From positions 42,831 to 106,830 of the forward strand of contig SBBQ01000020.1 of assembly GCA_005239635.1 (NCBI GenBank): a stretch of 64,000 bases of DNA, in the 5' to 3' direction. The position numbers and the translations under genes are program-made. Of the stretch, positions 45,012 through 56,325 are shown in pieces. The DNA comes from Uliginosibacterium gangwonense (GTDB lineage: Bacteria > Pseudomonadota > Gammaproteobacteria > Burkholderiales > Rhodocyclaceae). The number at the start of each line of letters is the position of its first letter. Within the stretch, counting starts at the first letter, position 1. The notes below the pieces were generated by a model that had not been told where the DNA came from, did no database searches, and worked only from the letters and a program-made list of their open reading frames with translations.

Positions 45012-45035
45012 CTGTACATTAAGACAGCGCCTAGA

Positions 45036-46346
45036 TCAGGCACCAAAGGGATGGCGCTTGAGAATCGTTTCATCGCGCTCCGGACCCGTTGAAACCACAT
45101 CAATCGAAACCTCGCAGATTTCTTCGATGCGGTGCAAATATGCGCGCGCTTCTGCTGGCAGGTCATCCCACTTCTGCGCACCAAAAGTGCTGCTCGCCCA
45201 ACCCGGCATGCTTTCGTAAATGGGCTTGCAGCGGGCGACTTCATCTGCCCCCATTGGCAATAAATCAATCTTCTTGCCATCAAGCTCGTAACCGGTGCAC
45301 AGCATAAGCTCTTGAATACCATCCAGCACATCAAGCTTAGTAATACACAAACCAGACACGCCGTTGATGATGATGGAGCGCTTCAGGGCAGCCAAATCCA
45401 ACCAACCACAACGACGCTTACGGCCTGTGACTGTGCCAAATTCGCGACCAACGCTCGACATTTGCTGGCCCGGCGTACCGGCAGTTTCAATATCCAATTC
45501 AGTGGGGAACGGGCCACCGCCAACGCGCGTGCAGTAAGCTTTGGTGATGCCCAAAACGTAGTGCAGACGGCCCGGACCAACGCCAGAACCTGCCGCAGCT
45601 TGACCCGCCACACAGTTGCTGGAGGTGACAAACGGATAGGTACCGTGGTCGATGTCGAGCAGCGTCCCTTGTGCGCCTTCAAACAACAGGTTGCCACCGG
45701 CTTTATTTACTTCATACAACTCAGCTGTTACGTCAGCCACCATGGGCTTAATTTGTTCTGCATCGGCCATCACTTGAGCAAAGACGGTATCAAAATCCAC
45801 CGGCTCTGCTTTGAGGTACTGGGTCAGTACAAAGTTGTGGTAATCCAGCAGTTCTTTGAGTTTGGTCGCAAAGCGCTCGCGATCAAACAAGTCATAAATA
45901 CGAAGTGCGCGGCGCGCTACTTTGTCTTCATAGGTCGGGCCAATACCCTTGCCCGTTGTGCCAATCTTGTCAGCAGCGGCACGCATCGCTTCACGCGCCT
46001 TATCCAGCGCGGCGTGATAACCGAGAATCAGCGGGCATCCGGGGCTGATGCGCAAACGGTCGCGCACGTTAATGCCACCAGCTTCAAGCGTGCGAATTTC
46101 AGACAACAGGTGATGAATATCAATCACCACACCATTGCCAATGTAGCAGCGCACGCCTTCGCGCACGATGCCGGAAGGCACGAGATTGAGTTTGTATTCT
46201 TTGTCGCCAATAAGCAGAGTGTGGCCAGCATTGTGACCGCCCTGAAAGCGCACAACGCCCTGTGCATGATCGGTAAGCCAGTCGACGATCTTGCCTTTGC
46301 CTTCATCGCCCCACTGGGTGCCTACCACGACAACGTTCTTGGCCAT
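45036..46346 (-). CDS. purA: Adenylosuccinate synthetase
   Basis: A 436-residue GTP-dependent enzyme making adenylosuccinate from IMP and Asp. It starts [23 protein letters not shown] (P-loop, catalytic Asp). [43 protein letters not shown] and [10 protein letters not shown] are diagnostic. ATG 46346 has AGGA at proper spacing; the open part upstream overlaps hisZ. Last gene of the hfq-hflX-hflKC-hisZ-purA run. Confidence 0.98.
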   Translation of the reverse strand: MAKNVVVVGTQWGDEGKGKIVDWLTDHAQGVVRFQGGHNAGHTLLIGDKEYKLNLVPSGIVREGVRCYIGNGVVIDIHHLLSEIRTLEAGGINVRDRLRISPGCPLILGYHAALDKAREAMRAAADKIGTTGKGIGPTYEDKVARRALRIYDLFDRERFATKLKELLDYHNFVLTQYLKAEPVDFDTVFAQVMADAEQIKPMVADVTAELYEVNKAGGNLLFEGAQGTLLDIDHGTYPFVTSSNCVAGQAAAGSGVGPGRLHYVLGITKAYCTRVGGGPFPTELDIETAGTPGQQMSSVGREFGTVTGRKRRCGWLDLAALKRSIIINGVSGLCITKLDVLDGIQELMLCTGYELDGKKIDLLPMGADEVARCKPIYESMPGWASSTFGAQKWDDLPAEARAYLHRIEEICEVSIDVVSTGPERDETILKRHPFGA

Positions 46347-46366
46347 ACGAGTAATCCTGAAAATGT

Positions 46367-47524
46367 TTATTCTGTGGCGAGCGGCTGCAGCACCCACTCA
46401 CCATCACGCTTAATCAACTGACGAGTGCAACCAGCCTCAAGCCAAGTGCCTTCATGCCCGGGCAAAGCCACCACCACGGCTTCGCCCGCAGCGCGCAGCG
46501 CTTCGATACGAGCCTGTAAAGTGGGGTCCGCATCCGCTGGGGCCAAAATCGCTTGGCGCTCCACGCCATTGGCAACCAGACGGGCTAATTGGCGCAAATC
46601 GACTGAAAAGCCCGTTGCTGGGCGCGAACGACCATAGGCCTTGCCCATATTGTCGTAACGACCGCCCAAAGCAATGGCCTGCGGTTCATTGCGACAGTAC
46701 GCCGCAAACACCACACCCGTGTGATAGTGGTAACCGCGCAAATCCGACAAGTCAATGCTCAGTGGCAAACCTTGCAGCGCCGTAACGAGTTGTTGCAGCT
46801 CGTCTAAGGCGCCTTGTACAGCTGGATGATCTGGCATGCGTTTGCGCATGGCACTCAGCTCACTCACTTCACCATAGCATTGAGGCAAGGCCAACAAAGC
46901 ATCACGCCAAGGTGAAACGACATCGGCCACAAGCTCTCGCAAGGTCGGCACATCGCGTGCTTGCATGGCGGCGAACAAAGCTTGCTCTTGCTCGGCATCG
47001 AGTCCAGCTTGCTGGCACAGCGCCTCAAATACGCCGACATGACCCAAGTCAATTCGGCTCACAGGCACTTCAGCGAGCTCAAGCGTATGCGCCAACAAAC
47101 GCAGAACTTCAACGTCTGCTTCCAGCCCAGCATGGCCATATAGCTCAGCACCTAGCTGCAAAGGTTCGCGCGTATTTTGAAAGCTGCCGGGCAAGGTATG
47201 CAACGCCGTACCGCAATAGCACAAACGTGCCACACCTTTACGATTGAGCAAATGCGCATCTATACGGGCAACTTGCGGCGTCGTATCTGCACGAACACCC
47301 AACATGCGGCCCGTTTGTTGGTCGACCAACTTAAATGTACGCAGATCTAAATCGTGAGCAGAACCAACCAACAACGATTCAACAAATTCGAGCATCGGCG
47401 GCGCAACCAGTTCGTACCCGTGGATATGAAACAAGTTGAGCAAACGCCCACGCATGCGCTCGATGATTCGCGCTTGCGCAGGCAAAACATCTTCGATGGC
47501 CTCGGGCAGTAGCCAGCGGCGCAT
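46367..47524 (-). CDS. hisZ: ATP phosphoribosyltransferase regulatory subunit HisZ
   Basis: A 385-residue HisRS-like protein without synthetase activity; it activates the short HisG of histidine synthesis. It begins [17 protein letters not shown], with motif 2-like [17 protein letters not shown] and [11 protein letters not shown] in place of the active-site residues of HisS. AAGGAG stands 8 nt before ATG 47524. hisG is not in this window. True hisS is at 55.0-56.3 kb, so the two paralogs are both present. Confidence 0.94.
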   Translation of the reverse strand: MRRWLLPEAIEDVLPAQARIIERMRGRLLNLFHIHGYELVAPPMLEFVESLLVGSAHDLDLRTFKLVDQQTGRMLGVRADTTPQVARIDAHLLNRKGVARLCYCGTALHTLPGSFQNTREPLQLGAELYGHAGLEADVEVLRLLAHTLELAEVPVSRIDLGHVGVFEALCQQAGLDAEQEQALFAAMQARDVPTLRELVADVVSPWRDALLALPQCYGEVSELSAMRKRMPDHPAVQGALDELQQLVTALQGLPLSIDLSDLRGYHYHTGVVFAAYCRNEPQAIALGGRYDNMGKAYGRSRPATGFSVDLRQLARLVANGVERQAILAPADADPTLQARIEALRAAGEAVVVALPGHEGTWLEAGCTRQLIKRDGEWVLQPLATE

Positions 47525-47525
47525 A

Positions 47526-47717
47526 TCAAAAACTCCTTGAAACAATCAGCAGAAGAACGCCCACGATCATCGTACTGAGACCAATGAAACGTAATTGGCC
47601 GTCACCTAATTCGGTGGCCTTACGAAAGGCTTCACGCCAAGCAGAAGGAGCGACGAATGGCAACAAGCCCTCAAAAACCAACATGAGGGCAAATGCCGCA
47701 AGTATGGTAGTCCACAT
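47526..47717 (-). CDS. DUF2065 small membrane protein
   Basis: A 63-residue protein with two membrane helices (about 3-24 and 43-61) split by a charged loop (WREAFRKATELGDGQLRFIG). This is the DUF2065 pattern, found almost always between hflC and hisZ/purA in proteobacteria. Function unknown; location suggests a tie to the HflKC membrane complex. Its stop is 1 nt from the hisZ start. Confidence 0.88.
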   Translation of the reverse strand: MWTTILAAFALMLVFEGLLPFVAPSAWREAFRKATELGDGQLRFIGLSTMIVGVLLLIVSRSF

Positions 47718-47728
47718 CGCGAATCGAC

Positions 47729-48607
47729 TTACTTTCCGCCGCGACCAGGGTTCTTCAAATATTTAAAGAACTCAGAATTGGGCTCGAGCACGAGCACATC
47801 AGATTTACTGTGGAAAGCCTGCTTATACGCGTCCATGCTACGGTAGAACGCGAAGAACTCAGGATTCCGACTAAAGGCTTCGTTATACACGGCAGCCGCT
47901 TTAGCATCGCCCTCGCCTTTGATTTTCTGGGCCTCGCGGTATGCATCAGCAATAATCACTTCACGCTGGCGGTCCGCATCTGCGCGAATCTTTTCTGCCT
48001 CAGCAGAACCTTGTGAGCGCAGCTCATTGGCAACGCGTTTACGCTCGGCTTCCATCCGGCGATACACAGACTCAGAAACCTCGTTTGGCAAGTCAACGCG
48101 CTTGAGCCGCACATCCACAATTTCAACGCCAATTTTCTTAGCATCGGCGTTTGCTTTATCACGCATTTCATTCATGATCTGCTCACGCGCGCCAGATACA
48201 ACTTCGTGAACAGTGCGGCGACCAAATTCTTCGCGTAGACCGGAATTCACAGTCTGTGACAAACGGTTTTCTGCACGTGCTTCGTCGCCCCCCACCGAGA
48301 TGTAGTACTGACGTACATCAACGATGCGCCACTTGACATAAAGATCCACCAAAACGTTTTTCTTTTCAGAGGTAATAAAACGCTCTGGCTCAGTCGTGTC
48401 AAAGGTTAAAACGCGGCGATCAAAATACAGAATGTTTTGAATCAGCGGCAATTTGAAATGCAGGCCCGGCTCGTCAATAACGCTACGAATCTCGCCCAAT
48501 TGGAATTTGATCGCATATTTTCGCTGATCAACGGTAAATAAGCTCATCGCTGCTAACGCCAATGCCAGCAGCACAAACACTAAAATAGCTGAGAGTTTTT
48601 GTTGCAT
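47729..48607 (-). CDS. hflC: HflC, modulator of FtsH protease
   Basis: A 292-residue SPFH/band-7 protein with a single N-terminal anchor (about 5-24, FVLLALALAAMSLFTV). Band-7 domain runs from TVDQRKYAIKFQLGEI to about 200, then a coiled coil (RMEAERKRVANELRSQGSAEAEKIRADADRQ). With HflK it forms a large periplasmic cage around FtsH. The ATG overlaps the hflK stop (TAATG). Confidence 0.95.
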   Translation of the reverse strand: MQQKLSAILVFVLLALALAAMSLFTVDQRKYAIKFQLGEIRSVIDEPGLHFKLPLIQNILYFDRRVLTFDTTEPERFITSEKKNVLVDLYVKWRIVDVRQYYISVGGDEARAENRLSQTVNSGLREEFGRRTVHEVVSGAREQIMNEMRDKANADAKKIGVEIVDVRLKRVDLPNEVSESVYRRMEAERKRVANELRSQGSAEAEKIRADADRQREVIIADAYREAQKIKGEGDAKAAAVYNEAFSRNPEFFAFYRSMDAYKQAFHSKSDVLVLEPNSEFFKYLKNPGRGGK

Positions 48608-49878
48608 TATCGCTCTCCCCTTTCACGCGAGCTCAAAGAGCTGCGGGAACGGTATTCAGGCACTGTTGGCACATCCGGTTTGGCTGGTGCAATTGAGTTA
48701 TCAATTACCGTCGGCGCGCGAGGGACCTCAGCACCCGTTTGTGGTGACATTTGCGCAGCGGGAGATTGCGCTCCCGAATTTTGCAGTAACTTATCCAACG
48801 GCAGATATAACAAGTTGCTACCCGCCTTAGCGTCAACCATGACTTTGCTGGTGTTGTTCAGCATTTGTTGCACCGTATCGATATACATGCGAGTACGGGT
48901 AACTTCCGGCGCCTTACTGTACTCAGCAAGAACTTGCTTGAAGCGGCTGGCATCACCTTCTGCCGTTGCCAAAATCCGCGAGCGGTAGCCATTGGCTTCT
49001 TCCATCAAACGCGCTGCAGTACCACGCGCCTTTGGAATAACATCGTTTGCATAGGCTTGGCCTTCATTCTTTTGACGCTCACGATCTTGGCCCGCTTTAA
49101 CCGCATCGTTAAATGCATCCTGCACCTGTTCAGGTGGCTGAGCATTTTGAAGAGTGAGTTTGCTAATTTGGATGCCGGTTTGATAGCGATCTAAAATTTG
49201 CTGCATGATGCGCTGCGCATCGACTGCGATTTGCTCGCGACCTTCATACAACGCGAAGTCCATCTTGCTTTTACCAACCACTTCGCGCATTGCAGTTTCA
49301 GCGGCCTGAACGACGGAATCGTCCGGGTCGCGATTCATGAACAAATACGCAGATGGATCACGCAGAACATATTGCACAGCAAACTGAATATTGATTATAT
49401 TTTCATCATCCGTAAGCATCTGCGCTTCTTTCAGTACCTTGTTCTTTTCAGAGTTTCGGTAACCAATTTCAACAGTGCGCACACCTGTTAGATTGACTAA
49501 TTCGTGTGTTTCAAATGGATAAGGCAAACGCCATTGCAAACCTGGGCTAGCGATTGACTGAGGCTTACCCAATCGCAGAATCACACCACGCTGGCTCGCG
49601 TCGACAATAAAGAACCCGCTTGCAGCCCAAACGGCTAACACCAATACAACTAAAATCCCAACGCCACCGCCAAACTGCTTTAAGCTTGGCATCTGGCTAG
49701 GGTCCCCCCCGCCATCCCCACCATTGCGAGAAAAGAGCGATGACAACTTTCGATTAAAGTCGCGCCAGACCTCTTCTAGATCGGGCGGGCCTTCTGGCTT
49801 GCCCTGACCTCGCCCTTGTCCGCTATTATTTTGGTCATTCTCACCGCGATTACCCCAGCGATGATCGTCCATAGACAT
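48607..49878 (-). CDS. hflK: HflK, modulator of FtsH protease
   Basis: About 423 residues. A Gly/Asn/Gln-rich cytosolic N-terminus (HRWGNRGENDQNNSG) and LEEVWRDFNRKLSSLF precede one membrane helix (about 75-95) and the band-7 domain beginning VDASQRGVILRLG. A coiled coil and a Pro-rich tail end it. ATG 49878 or 49872 is likely; the upstream open stretch lacks homology. It pairs with HflC. Confidence 0.94.
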   Translation of the reverse strand: MSMDDHRWGNRGENDQNNSGQGRGQGKPEGPPDLEEVWRDFNRKLSSLFSRNGGDGGGDPSQMPSLKQFGGGVGILVVLVLAVWAASGFFIVDASQRGVILRLGKPQSIASPGLQWRLPYPFETHELVNLTGVRTVEIGYRNSEKNKVLKEAQMLTDDENIINIQFAVQYVLRDPSAYLFMNRDPDDSVVQAAETAMREVVGKSKMDFALYEGREQIAVDAQRIMQQILDRYQTGIQISKLTLQNAQPPEQVQDAFNDAVKAGQDRERQKNEGQAYANDVIPKARGTAARLMEEANGYRSRILATAEGDASRFKQVLAEYSKAPEVTRTRMYIDTVQQMLNNTSKVMVDAKAGSNLLYLPLDKLLQNSGAQSPAAQMSPQTGAEVPRAPTVIDNSIAPAKPDVPTVPEYRSRSSLSSRERGER

Positions 49879-49959
49879 GATGATTGCACCCAGCACGTTT
49901 GCTCTCAGTCGGTAGAAATTCTTGATATATGAATGATGGTCGCGCACGACCTTTTTCTG

Positions 49960-51114
49960 TCAAATTGGCAATTGATCGTTGTTGGTCGTCATGAGCGTCA
50001 TCGCATGCTCAACCCCCATGGGATCTGCACCCAATCGCTCAACCAAAGTCTGACGCAACAGATCCAAACCCGCACCGCTTCTTGCAGAAAGGCGCACAAG
50101 GCGAATTTTACCACAGGCATCGCGCTCAATTCCCGCATCCGCCCCGGTAACATCAACCTTATTCCACACAATAAGTTGCGGCACATCTTCTGCGCCAATC
50201 CCTTTCAACACCTGATTTACGGCATCAATTTGCTGATCTCGATCAGGGCTCGCCGAATCCACAACATGCAGCAACAAATCTGCATCACGCACTTCTTCAA
50301 GCGTCGCCTCAAAGGCTGCCACCAGTGTGTGCGGCAGATCGCGAATAAAGCCCACCGTGTCCGAGGCCACGACATTGCCAATTGGATCACCCAGATAGAG
50401 CTTCCGCGAAGTGGTATCCAGCGTCGCAAAAAGCTGGTCTGCCGCGTAGCTGCCCGCTCGAGTTAGCGCATTAAATAACGTGGACTTGCCGGCATTGGTG
50501 TAACCCACCAATGAAATCGTCGGGGTTGCACGTCTTTCACGCGCACGGCGGCGCACACCACGTTGGCGCGACAATTGTTGCAAACGTAATTTGAGTGTTT
50601 TAACCCGATTACCCAGCAGTCTGCGGTCGGTTTCCAGCTGGGTTTCACCTGGGCCACGCAAACCAATACCGCCCTTTTGACGTTCCAAGTGGGTCCAGCC
50701 GCGAACTAAACGCGTCGACAAGTGGTGAAGCTGAGCAAGCTCAACCTGCAACTTGCCTTCGTGACTTCTAGCGCGTAAAGCGAAAATATCGAGAATAAGA
50801 CTCGTGCGATCAACGACGCGACACTGCAATGCACGCTCAAGATTACGTTGCTGAGCAGGTGAAAGCATGTGATTAAAAATCACCACGCTGCCCTCTTGCT
50901 CTTGGCAAGCCCGAGCCATTTCATCCACTTTGCCTTTGCCGGCAAAGGTCGCAGGATCGGGAGATTGGCGCCGACCGGTGATTACCGCCACTGTTTCCGC
51001 ACCCGCAGATGAGGCCAGCAGCCGTAACTCCGCCAAGCGTAGATCTTGGTCTGCTTCACCAAGGTCTAGCTGCACCAAAACAGCTCGGTCACCACCAGTA
51101 GGTCGATCAAACAT
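49960..51114 (-). CDS. hflX: Ribosome-splitting GTPase HflX
   Basis: A 384-residue GTPase that rescues stalled ribosomes. The N-terminal HflX domain (about 1-165) ends with GGIGLRGPGETQLETDRR. A coiled coil and the G domain follow, with P-loop GYTNAGKSTLFNAL near 205, DTVGFIRDLPH, and NKVD. It lies 81 bp after hfq and ahead of hflK, the standard proteobacterial order. Confidence 0.96.
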   Translation of the reverse strand: MFDRPTGGDRAVLVQLDLGEADQDLRLAELRLLASSAGAETVAVITGRRQSPDPATFAGKGKVDEMARACQEQEGSVVIFNHMLSPAQQRNLERALQCRVVDRTSLILDIFALRARSHEGKLQVELAQLHHLSTRLVRGWTHLERQKGGIGLRGPGETQLETDRRLLGNRVKTLKLRLQQLSRQRGVRRRARERRATPTISLVGYTNAGKSTLFNALTRAGSYAADQLFATLDTTSRKLYLGDPIGNVVASDTVGFIRDLPHTLVAAFEATLEEVRDADLLLHVVDSASPDRDQQIDAVNQVLKGIGAEDVPQLIVWNKVDVTGADAGIERDACGKIRLVRLSARSGAGLDLLRQTLVERLGADPMGVEHAMTLMTTNNDQLPI

Positions 51115-51194
51115 TCAGCAGCTTCAACGGCAATTTACCCTCACTTTGGGTTGAATGCTTCATCCGGGCCCAAGTTGCTAGGCAATCAAATTTC

Positions 51195-51440
51195 TCAGCT
51201 GGCTGACGAATCGGTGTCATCTTGCTGCATATTGACTGGACGCGCTGGCACCACAGTCGAAATGGCGTGTTTGTACACCATCTGGGTAACCGTATTCTTA
51301 AGCAGCACCACATACTGATCAAACGATTCCACCTGTCCCTGCAGCTTGATACCATTCACCAGATAAATCGACACCGGAATATGTTCGCGACGTAGTGTGT
51401 TGAGGAACGGGTCTTGTAGCATTTGCCCTTTATTGCTCAT
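51195..51440 (-). CDS. hfq: RNA chaperone Hfq
   Basis: An 81-residue Sm-like hexameric RNA chaperone. Sm1 is [32 protein letters not shown] and Sm2 is the [11 protein letters not shown] stretch with the YKHA RNA-contact residues. ATG 51440 has GAGG at 7 nt; the longer frame is untranslated leader. It heads the hfq-hflX-hflK-hflC operon; promoters should lie in 51441-51683. Confidence 0.98.
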   Translation of the reverse strand: MSNKGQMLQDPFLNTLRREHIPVSIYLVNGIKLQGQVESFDQYVVLLKNTVTQMVYKHAISTVVPARPVNMQQDDTDSSAS

Positions 51441-51683
51441 ATTTGCCTCTTTTTTTATTTGTTGAGTTACCAATGTACTCAATTTTAAGTCGCACCGCCA
51501 ATGAATTGTGCAGCACAGCATCTTAGTCCGTTAGTAAGCAGCGCATAAAAGAAGTTCCGCTCCGGGCTAAATATTCAACTCTACCTACATGAACCATGAA
51601 GACACAGCACCATGTATGCACAGCCTAACACGACACAGCGATAACGCACCTCATGCTACTGCTGAAGGCCTAATCCCTGAATC

Positions 51684-51718
51684 AAAAAACTTTTGCAGAT
51701 TTAATCTTTATCTGCAAA
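51684..51718 (-). terminator. Terminator overlapping the der stop codon
   Basis: A 9-bp stem TTTGCAGAT/ATCTGCAAA (51692-51700 and 51710-51718) encloses a 9-nt loop that contains the TAA stop of der. On the minus strand a T-run (complement of 51684-51689) follows. It ends the ndk-to-der operon. Confidence 0.75.
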
Positions 51719-53029
51719 TGGGTTGCGGGTACTACGGAACTCAACTCGCAGTGGCGTGCCACGCAACTTAAAGGCTTCCATAAAGCCGTGTGAGAGGTAA
51801 CGCCGGTAGCTCTCAGGTACATGCTCCAATGCGTTTCCGTGCACCACGATGATAGGTGGATTCATGCCGCCTTGGTGCGCATATCGCATTTTCGGGCGGA
51901 ACACGCCATGTCTTGGCGGCTGCTGTTTTTCAAGTAGAAGCTTAAGCACACGCGTAATACGCGGTGTGGCCAATTTGGTGGTCGCCGCGGCATAGGCGGA
52001 ATCCACCGAGTCGAGCACAGAGCCAACGCCTTTTCCTTGCAACGCAGATACGTGGTGCAGCTTGGCAAAACCTAAAAAGCCAAGCTTGCGATTCACGTCT
52101 TGTTTAATGCGTTCTCGACGATAATCATCGACCGCATCCCACTTGTTGATGGCAATAACTAACGCACGACCTTGATCAAGCACGAACCCGCCAATGTGCG
52201 CATCTTGGTCTGAAATGTCTTGCGAGGCATCAAGCACCAACACCACCACATTCGCTTGCTCGATAGCCTGCAGTGTTTTAATCACCGAGAACTTTTCGAT
52301 CGCTTCAAACACCTTGCCACGACGACGCAAACCTGCCGTATCGATCAAGGTGTAGTGCTTACCTTTACGCTCAAACGGTACTTCAATTGCGTCACGTGTT
52401 GTGCCCGGCATATCGAATGCAATGACGCGCTCTTCGCCTAACCATGCATTGATTAAGGTCGATTTACCTACATTAGGACGACCCGCCACCGCAATGCGCG
52501 GAACCTTGCCCTGATCTATCTCGTCTTCAGGCTCAAGTGGAAAGGGAGCCAGTGCAGCTTCCATGAGCGCGGTTACACCATCACCGTGCGCAGATGAAAT
52601 AACCATCGGCTCGCCCAAGCCCAATTCATGGAACTCGGCTGACACCATGGCTTGCGGCATACCTTCAGATTTGTTCACCACCAGAATGAGCGGACGGCCA
52701 GCACGGCGCAAACGTGTTGCGATCGCTTTGTCTTGTGGTGTTAAACCTGCACGCGCATCGACCAAGAACAACAGGATGTCAGACTCAGCAATGGCTTGCT
52801 CAGCTTGGCGCGCCATTTCGTGCATGATGCCGTCTTTTGCTAATGGTTCGAAACCACCGGTATCAACCACAAGATAGGGGCGATTACCAACACGCCCTGT
52901 GCCGTAATGACGATCACGCGTCAGGCCGGGCAAGTCGGCCACTAGCGCATCACGGCTACGTGTTAATCGATTAAACAAGGTGGACTTGCCCACATTGGGA
53001 CGCCCCACCAGAGCGACAGTTGGATTCAT
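51701..53029 (-). CDS. der: Ribosome biogenesis GTPase Der (EngA)
   Basis: A 442-residue double GTPase for 50S assembly. G1 domain P-loop [14 protein letters not shown] at residue 8; G2 domain P-loop [15 protein letters not shown] near 184; NKSEG and NKWDAV give base specificity. The C-terminal KH-like domain ends [16 protein letters not shown]. It lies 5 bp after bamB. Its last codons form the terminator hairpin. Confidence 0.98.
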   Translation of the reverse strand: MNPTVALVGRPNVGKSTLFNRLTRSRDALVADLPGLTRDRHYGTGRVGNRPYLVVDTGGFEPLAKDGIMHEMARQAEQAIAESDILLFLVDARAGLTPQDKAIATRLRRAGRPLILVVNKSEGMPQAMVSAEFHELGLGEPMVISSAHGDGVTALMEAALAPFPLEPEDEIDQGKVPRIAVAGRPNVGKSTLINAWLGEERVIAFDMPGTTRDAIEVPFERKGKHYTLIDTAGLRRRGKVFEAIEKFSVIKTLQAIEQANVVVLVLDASQDISDQDAHIGGFVLDQGRALVIAINKWDAVDDYRRERIKQDVNRKLGFLGFAKLHHVSALQGKGVGSVLDSVDSAYAAATTKLATPRITRVLKLLLEKQQPPRHGVFRPKMRYAHQGGMNPPIIVVHGNALEHVPESYRRYLSHGFMEAFKLRGTPLRVEFRSTRNPFADKD

Positions 53030-53034
53030 TCTAC

Positions 53035-54189
53035 TTACTGCACTTTCACTGCAACCAAACTGCCTTCTTGCGTTTGAATGAGCGCAGATTCATAACCGCG
53101 CCCCAACAAGCCAGGGTCTGCCAATACCGCGCCACGACCGGTTTCTAAACGACCGATTAAAGCACCATCATCACGTTGCAAAACGTGGATCACACCTTGG
53201 CTATCGGCAACGAGCACATTACTGCCCATCGACAACGGGCGAGACAAACCGCGCCCCGTGAGTTTTGTGTTCTTCCAGATCGTGCCGCCGTTATAGCGAT
53301 CAAGTGCATGTACGGCACCTTTCTCGTCGCTCACGTACACGTAGCGCGCATCCGCATCGAGTCCCGTGCTACTGGACATTTCACGCGCCCACAATGCATT
53401 TCCATTAGATAAATCGAAGCAAGCCGCACGACCTTGGAAAGCAACCGCACAAACTTCTGCACCGGTCACAACAGGAGTGCTTGCAACATCTGCAATGCGC
53501 TCTAACTCGGTTGCTCCACGTGGTAAAGCAACCGTGGCCTCCCACTGAACCGTGCCACTACGCAAACTAATTGAGACCAACTTGCCGCCGGGGAAACCTG
53601 CGAGCACACTACTCGAAGTAACCGCCATGCCTGCATCAGCACGCAAACTGAGGGCCGGATTAGAACGCGTATAAGTCCAACGACGCTTACCATCTAATGC
53701 GTCTAATGCTGTAATCGTACCGTCGGAGCTACGTACCAATACCAACTCGCCCGTCACGACGGGTGGGGCCAAAACTTCAGAACCAACTTTGGCGCGCCAT
53801 TGGGCCGCACCATCAGCACTCGAAAAACTGAGTACATCGCCTTTTTCAGTACCAACCACAACCTGGCGACCATCTGAACCCACACCGCCTGAAAGCAGCT
53901 TATCAGCAGGCACACGCCACAAAGTTTTGCCATCGTGAAACTTAGCAACGGTGCCAGATTCATCTGCAGCAAAAACATCGTCTTCAATAATGGCCGGTGT
54001 AAACACGTGGCGGGCTGAAGCACTGAGCTCGGCACGCCATTCGGTATTTAATTTCACGGTCGCCGTAATCGGCTCAAGTGAGGGAATTTTTGGCTTGCTG
54101 CTAGAAAACGGATTCACCGCATCCATCACGGTGCAAGCGCTTAGACTTAAACTCAGCAGCGACGCTAGCGCGCATCGACGCATCATCAC
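53035..54189 (-). CDS. bamB: Outer-membrane assembly lipoprotein BamB
   Basis: A 384-residue eight-bladed PQQ-like beta-propeller. The lipoprotein signal ends in LSLSAC with Cys19 as the lipid-bearing residue. Repeats such as [29 protein letters not shown] and [25 protein letters not shown] are propeller blades. It assists BamA in outer-membrane protein insertion. Its start overlaps the upstream gene stop (ATGA). Confidence 0.95.
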   Translation of the reverse strand: MMMRRCALASLLSLSLSACTVMDAVNPFSSSKPKIPSLEPITATVKLNTEWRAELSASARHVFTPAIIEDDVFAADESGTVAKFHDGKTLWRVPADKLLSGGVGSDGRQVVVGTEKGDVLSFSSADGAAQWRAKVGSEVLAPPVVTGELVLVRSSDGTITALDALDGKRRWTYTRSNPALSLRADAGMAVTSSSVLAGFPGGKLVSISLRSGTVQWEATVALPRGATELERIADVASTPVVTGAEVCAVAFQGRAACFDLSNGNALWAREMSSSTGLDADARYVYVSDEKGAVHALDRYNGGTIWKNTKLTGRGLSRPLSMGSNVLVADSQGVIHVLQRDDGALIGRLETGRGAVLADPGLLGRGYESALIQTQEGSLVAVKVQ

Positions 54190-54893
54190 TTGGCGGCTCC
54201 CGCTGCAGGTTTTGCTTCAACAGTAGCAGGCGAAACACTCACACCGCCCACTGCGTCTAATTTGGCTTTCAACATTTCTTGATAGGGTTTCAGGCCATCC
54301 GTATCAGCACCAGACTCTTTCAAGGAATTTAATGCCTGTTCATATGCTTTTGCAGCTTCTTGCAATTTATTTTGCAACAACAAAATGTCACCGCGTGCTT
54401 CGGCAAATCGCGGCGCAAATGCGGCAGTCGACTCTGTTTGAACTTGCTTCAGCGCTTCGTCCAGCTGATTCTCATCGGCCATAACATAGGCCAATCTTAC
54501 TCGGCCAATATCGCGCATACCCGCATCAGAACTATGCTCTGCAACCCATTGCAACTGTGCGTGCGCTGACTTAAGGTCTTTGTTCTCAACACTGAAGCGT
54601 GCTGCTACCAAACCACTCATCGCGGCCTGTACTGTCGACGGGTAACGCGCGATCAAATCGCCGCTAATTTGCTTAACCTTTTGCGCGTCACGCTCAAGCG
54701 CACCTTGCACGACTTGATCCATCAGCACTGCGGCTTCTGTTGCCTGCTTGCGCTGATACCACTGCCAACCTTGCCAACCCAATCCGGCCACCGCCACACC
54801 AACAGCAAGGGCGCAGACTAAATTGCCGTAGCGTTCCCACCATGCCTTGAGGTTGGACATTTGTTCTTGTTCTTGCAAGTCATACGCTGCCAT
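54186..54893 (-). CDS. YfgM-like tetratricopeptide ancillary SecYEG protein
   Basis: A 235-residue protein: short cytosolic head with LQEQEQMSNLKAWWERYG, one membrane helix (about 24-42, LVCALAVGVAVAGLGWQGW), and a periplasmic TPR domain (YfgM/DUF2133). YfgM contacts SecYEG and periplasmic chaperones in E. coli. The final residues are Ala/Pro-rich. Located between hisS and bamB as in most relatives. Confidence 0.88.
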   Translation of the reverse strand: MAAYDLQEQEQMSNLKAWWERYGNLVCALAVGVAVAGLGWQGWQWYQRKQATEAAVLMDQVVQGALERDAQKVKQISGDLIARYPSTVQAAMSGLVAARFSVENKDLKSAHAQLQWVAEHSSDAGMRDIGRVRLAYVMADENQLDEALKQVQTESTAAFAPRFAEARGDILLLQNKLQEAAKAYEQALNSLKESGADTDGLKPYQEMLKAKLDAVGGVSVSPATVEAKPAAGAAK

Positions 54894-55011
54894 CGCAGTG
54901 TCATCCCTAATAAATTTGAACGATCTATTTTGCCAATTTGGCGCTCAACGCCAACACATTGATGCTGACTGTATAGATGCAATGTTTTCTAATCCGAAGG
55001 CACACATCAAA

Positions 55012-56295
55012 CTAGTCGTCAGTAAAGCCCAGTAGAGCTTCACCTAAATGCTCAATTAAGTCATCGCACGAAACTCGAATTTGCTCACGTTCTTCGCGCA
55101 AAAACTTCAACGAAACCTGATCCGCAGCGACTTCGTCATCGCCAATAATAATGGCGACGCTCGCGCCGCTACCATCCGCCTTTTTCATTTGCGACTTAAA
55201 GCTACCACCCCCTGCATGTAATACGACAGAGAAGCCCGCGTCGCGCATACCCTCTGCTACACGAAACGCCATCCGTGCTGCAGATTCACCTTGGTGCACT
55301 AAATACACATCGGGTGAATTGATTAGTGCTTCAGCGTGAGCCAAGTCCCACAGCGACATCAGGCGTTCAACGCCCATTGCAAAGCCACACGCCGGCTGCG
55401 GTTTGCCACCCAACTGTGTGATTAGCCCGTCATAGCGACCGCCCGCGCAGATCGTGCCCTGCGCACCCAGTTGTTCGGTAATCCATTCGAACACGGTATG
55501 GTTGTAATAGTCTAGCCCGCGCACCAAGCGTGGATTGATGCGGAAGGGAATACCCATATCACGCAACAAAGCTTGCACACCGTCAAAGTGCGCGCGCGAC
55601 TCTTCACCCAAATAATCAATCAACTTCGGCGCGGCTTCGACAATCTCTTGCAACGCCGGATTCTTGGTGTCGAGAATTCGCAGCGGATTGCTGTACAAGC
55701 GGCGCTTACCGTCTTCATCTAGCTTGTCTTGATGCTGCTCCAAGTAGCGAATCAAATCTTCACGATGACGCGCCCGTTCTTCCGGCTGACCGAGCGAGTT
55801 GATCTCTAAGCGAACATCTTGCAAGCCTAGGTCGTCCCACAGGCGCTGACACATCGCAATTTGCTCTGCATCCACGTCTGGGCCGGCCATGCCAAATGAT
55901 TCCACCCCAACTTGATGAAACTGGCGATATCGGCCTTTTTGCGGACGCTCATGGCGGAACATTGGGCCCATGTACCACAAACGCTTCGGGCCATCGTACA
56001 GCAGGCTATGCTGTAACACAGCGCGTACACACGATGCCGTGCCTTCTGGACGTAATGTCAGATGCTCACCATTGAGTGAGTCTTCAAAGGAATACATTTC
56101 CTTTTCAACGATGTCCGTCACTTCACCAATCGCACGCTTAAACAACGGGGTCGGCTCGACCAGCGGCATGCGAATCGGACGATAGCCATAGGCGCGAAGC
56201 CAATCGCGAACGATTTCTTCAAATGCTTCCCAGCGCTCTGCCTCATCCGGCAGGATATCGTTCATGCCGCGAACGGCCTGCAGTGTCGTACTCAT
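55012..56295 (-). CDS. hisS: Histidyl-tRNA synthetase
   Basis: A 427-residue class II synthetase. Motifs are [14 protein letters not shown] (start), [19 protein letters not shown] (motif 2 region), [35 protein letters not shown] (HisA motif) and AGGRYDGL. The anticodon-binding domain follows from about 330. The catalytic set is intact, unlike HisZ in this window. Gap to ispG is 30 bp. Confidence 0.97.
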   Translation of the reverse strand: MSTTLQAVRGMNDILPDEAERWEAFEEIVRDWLRAYGYRPIRMPLVEPTPLFKRAIGEVTDIVEKEMYSFEDSLNGEHLTLRPEGTASCVRAVLQHSLLYDGPKRLWYMGPMFRHERPQKGRYRQFHQVGVESFGMAGPDVDAEQIAMCQRLWDDLGLQDVRLEINSLGQPEERARHREDLIRYLEQHQDKLDEDGKRRLYSNPLRILDTKNPALQEIVEAAPKLIDYLGEESRAHFDGVQALLRDMGIPFRINPRLVRGLDYYNHTVFEWITEQLGAQGTICAGGRYDGLITQLGGKPQPACGFAMGVERLMSLWDLAHAEALINSPDVYLVHQGESAARMAFRVAEGMRDAGFSVVLHAGGGSFKSQMKKADGSGASVAIIIGDDEVAADQVSLKFLREEREQIRVSCDDLIEHLGEALLGFTDD

Positions 56296-56325
56296 GTATC
56301 TCGTAATTCCACTAATTCATTCACC

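Noticed and set aside
45312..46421. Long plus-strand ORF (369 codons) opposite purA
   Set aside because: It lies wholly antisense to a conserved purA frame and its peptide has no domain-like features; it is a codon-bias shadow.
46367..47524. Second histidyl-tRNA synthetase
   Set aside because: The HisS active-site motifs are altered and it is next to purA; it fits HisZ.
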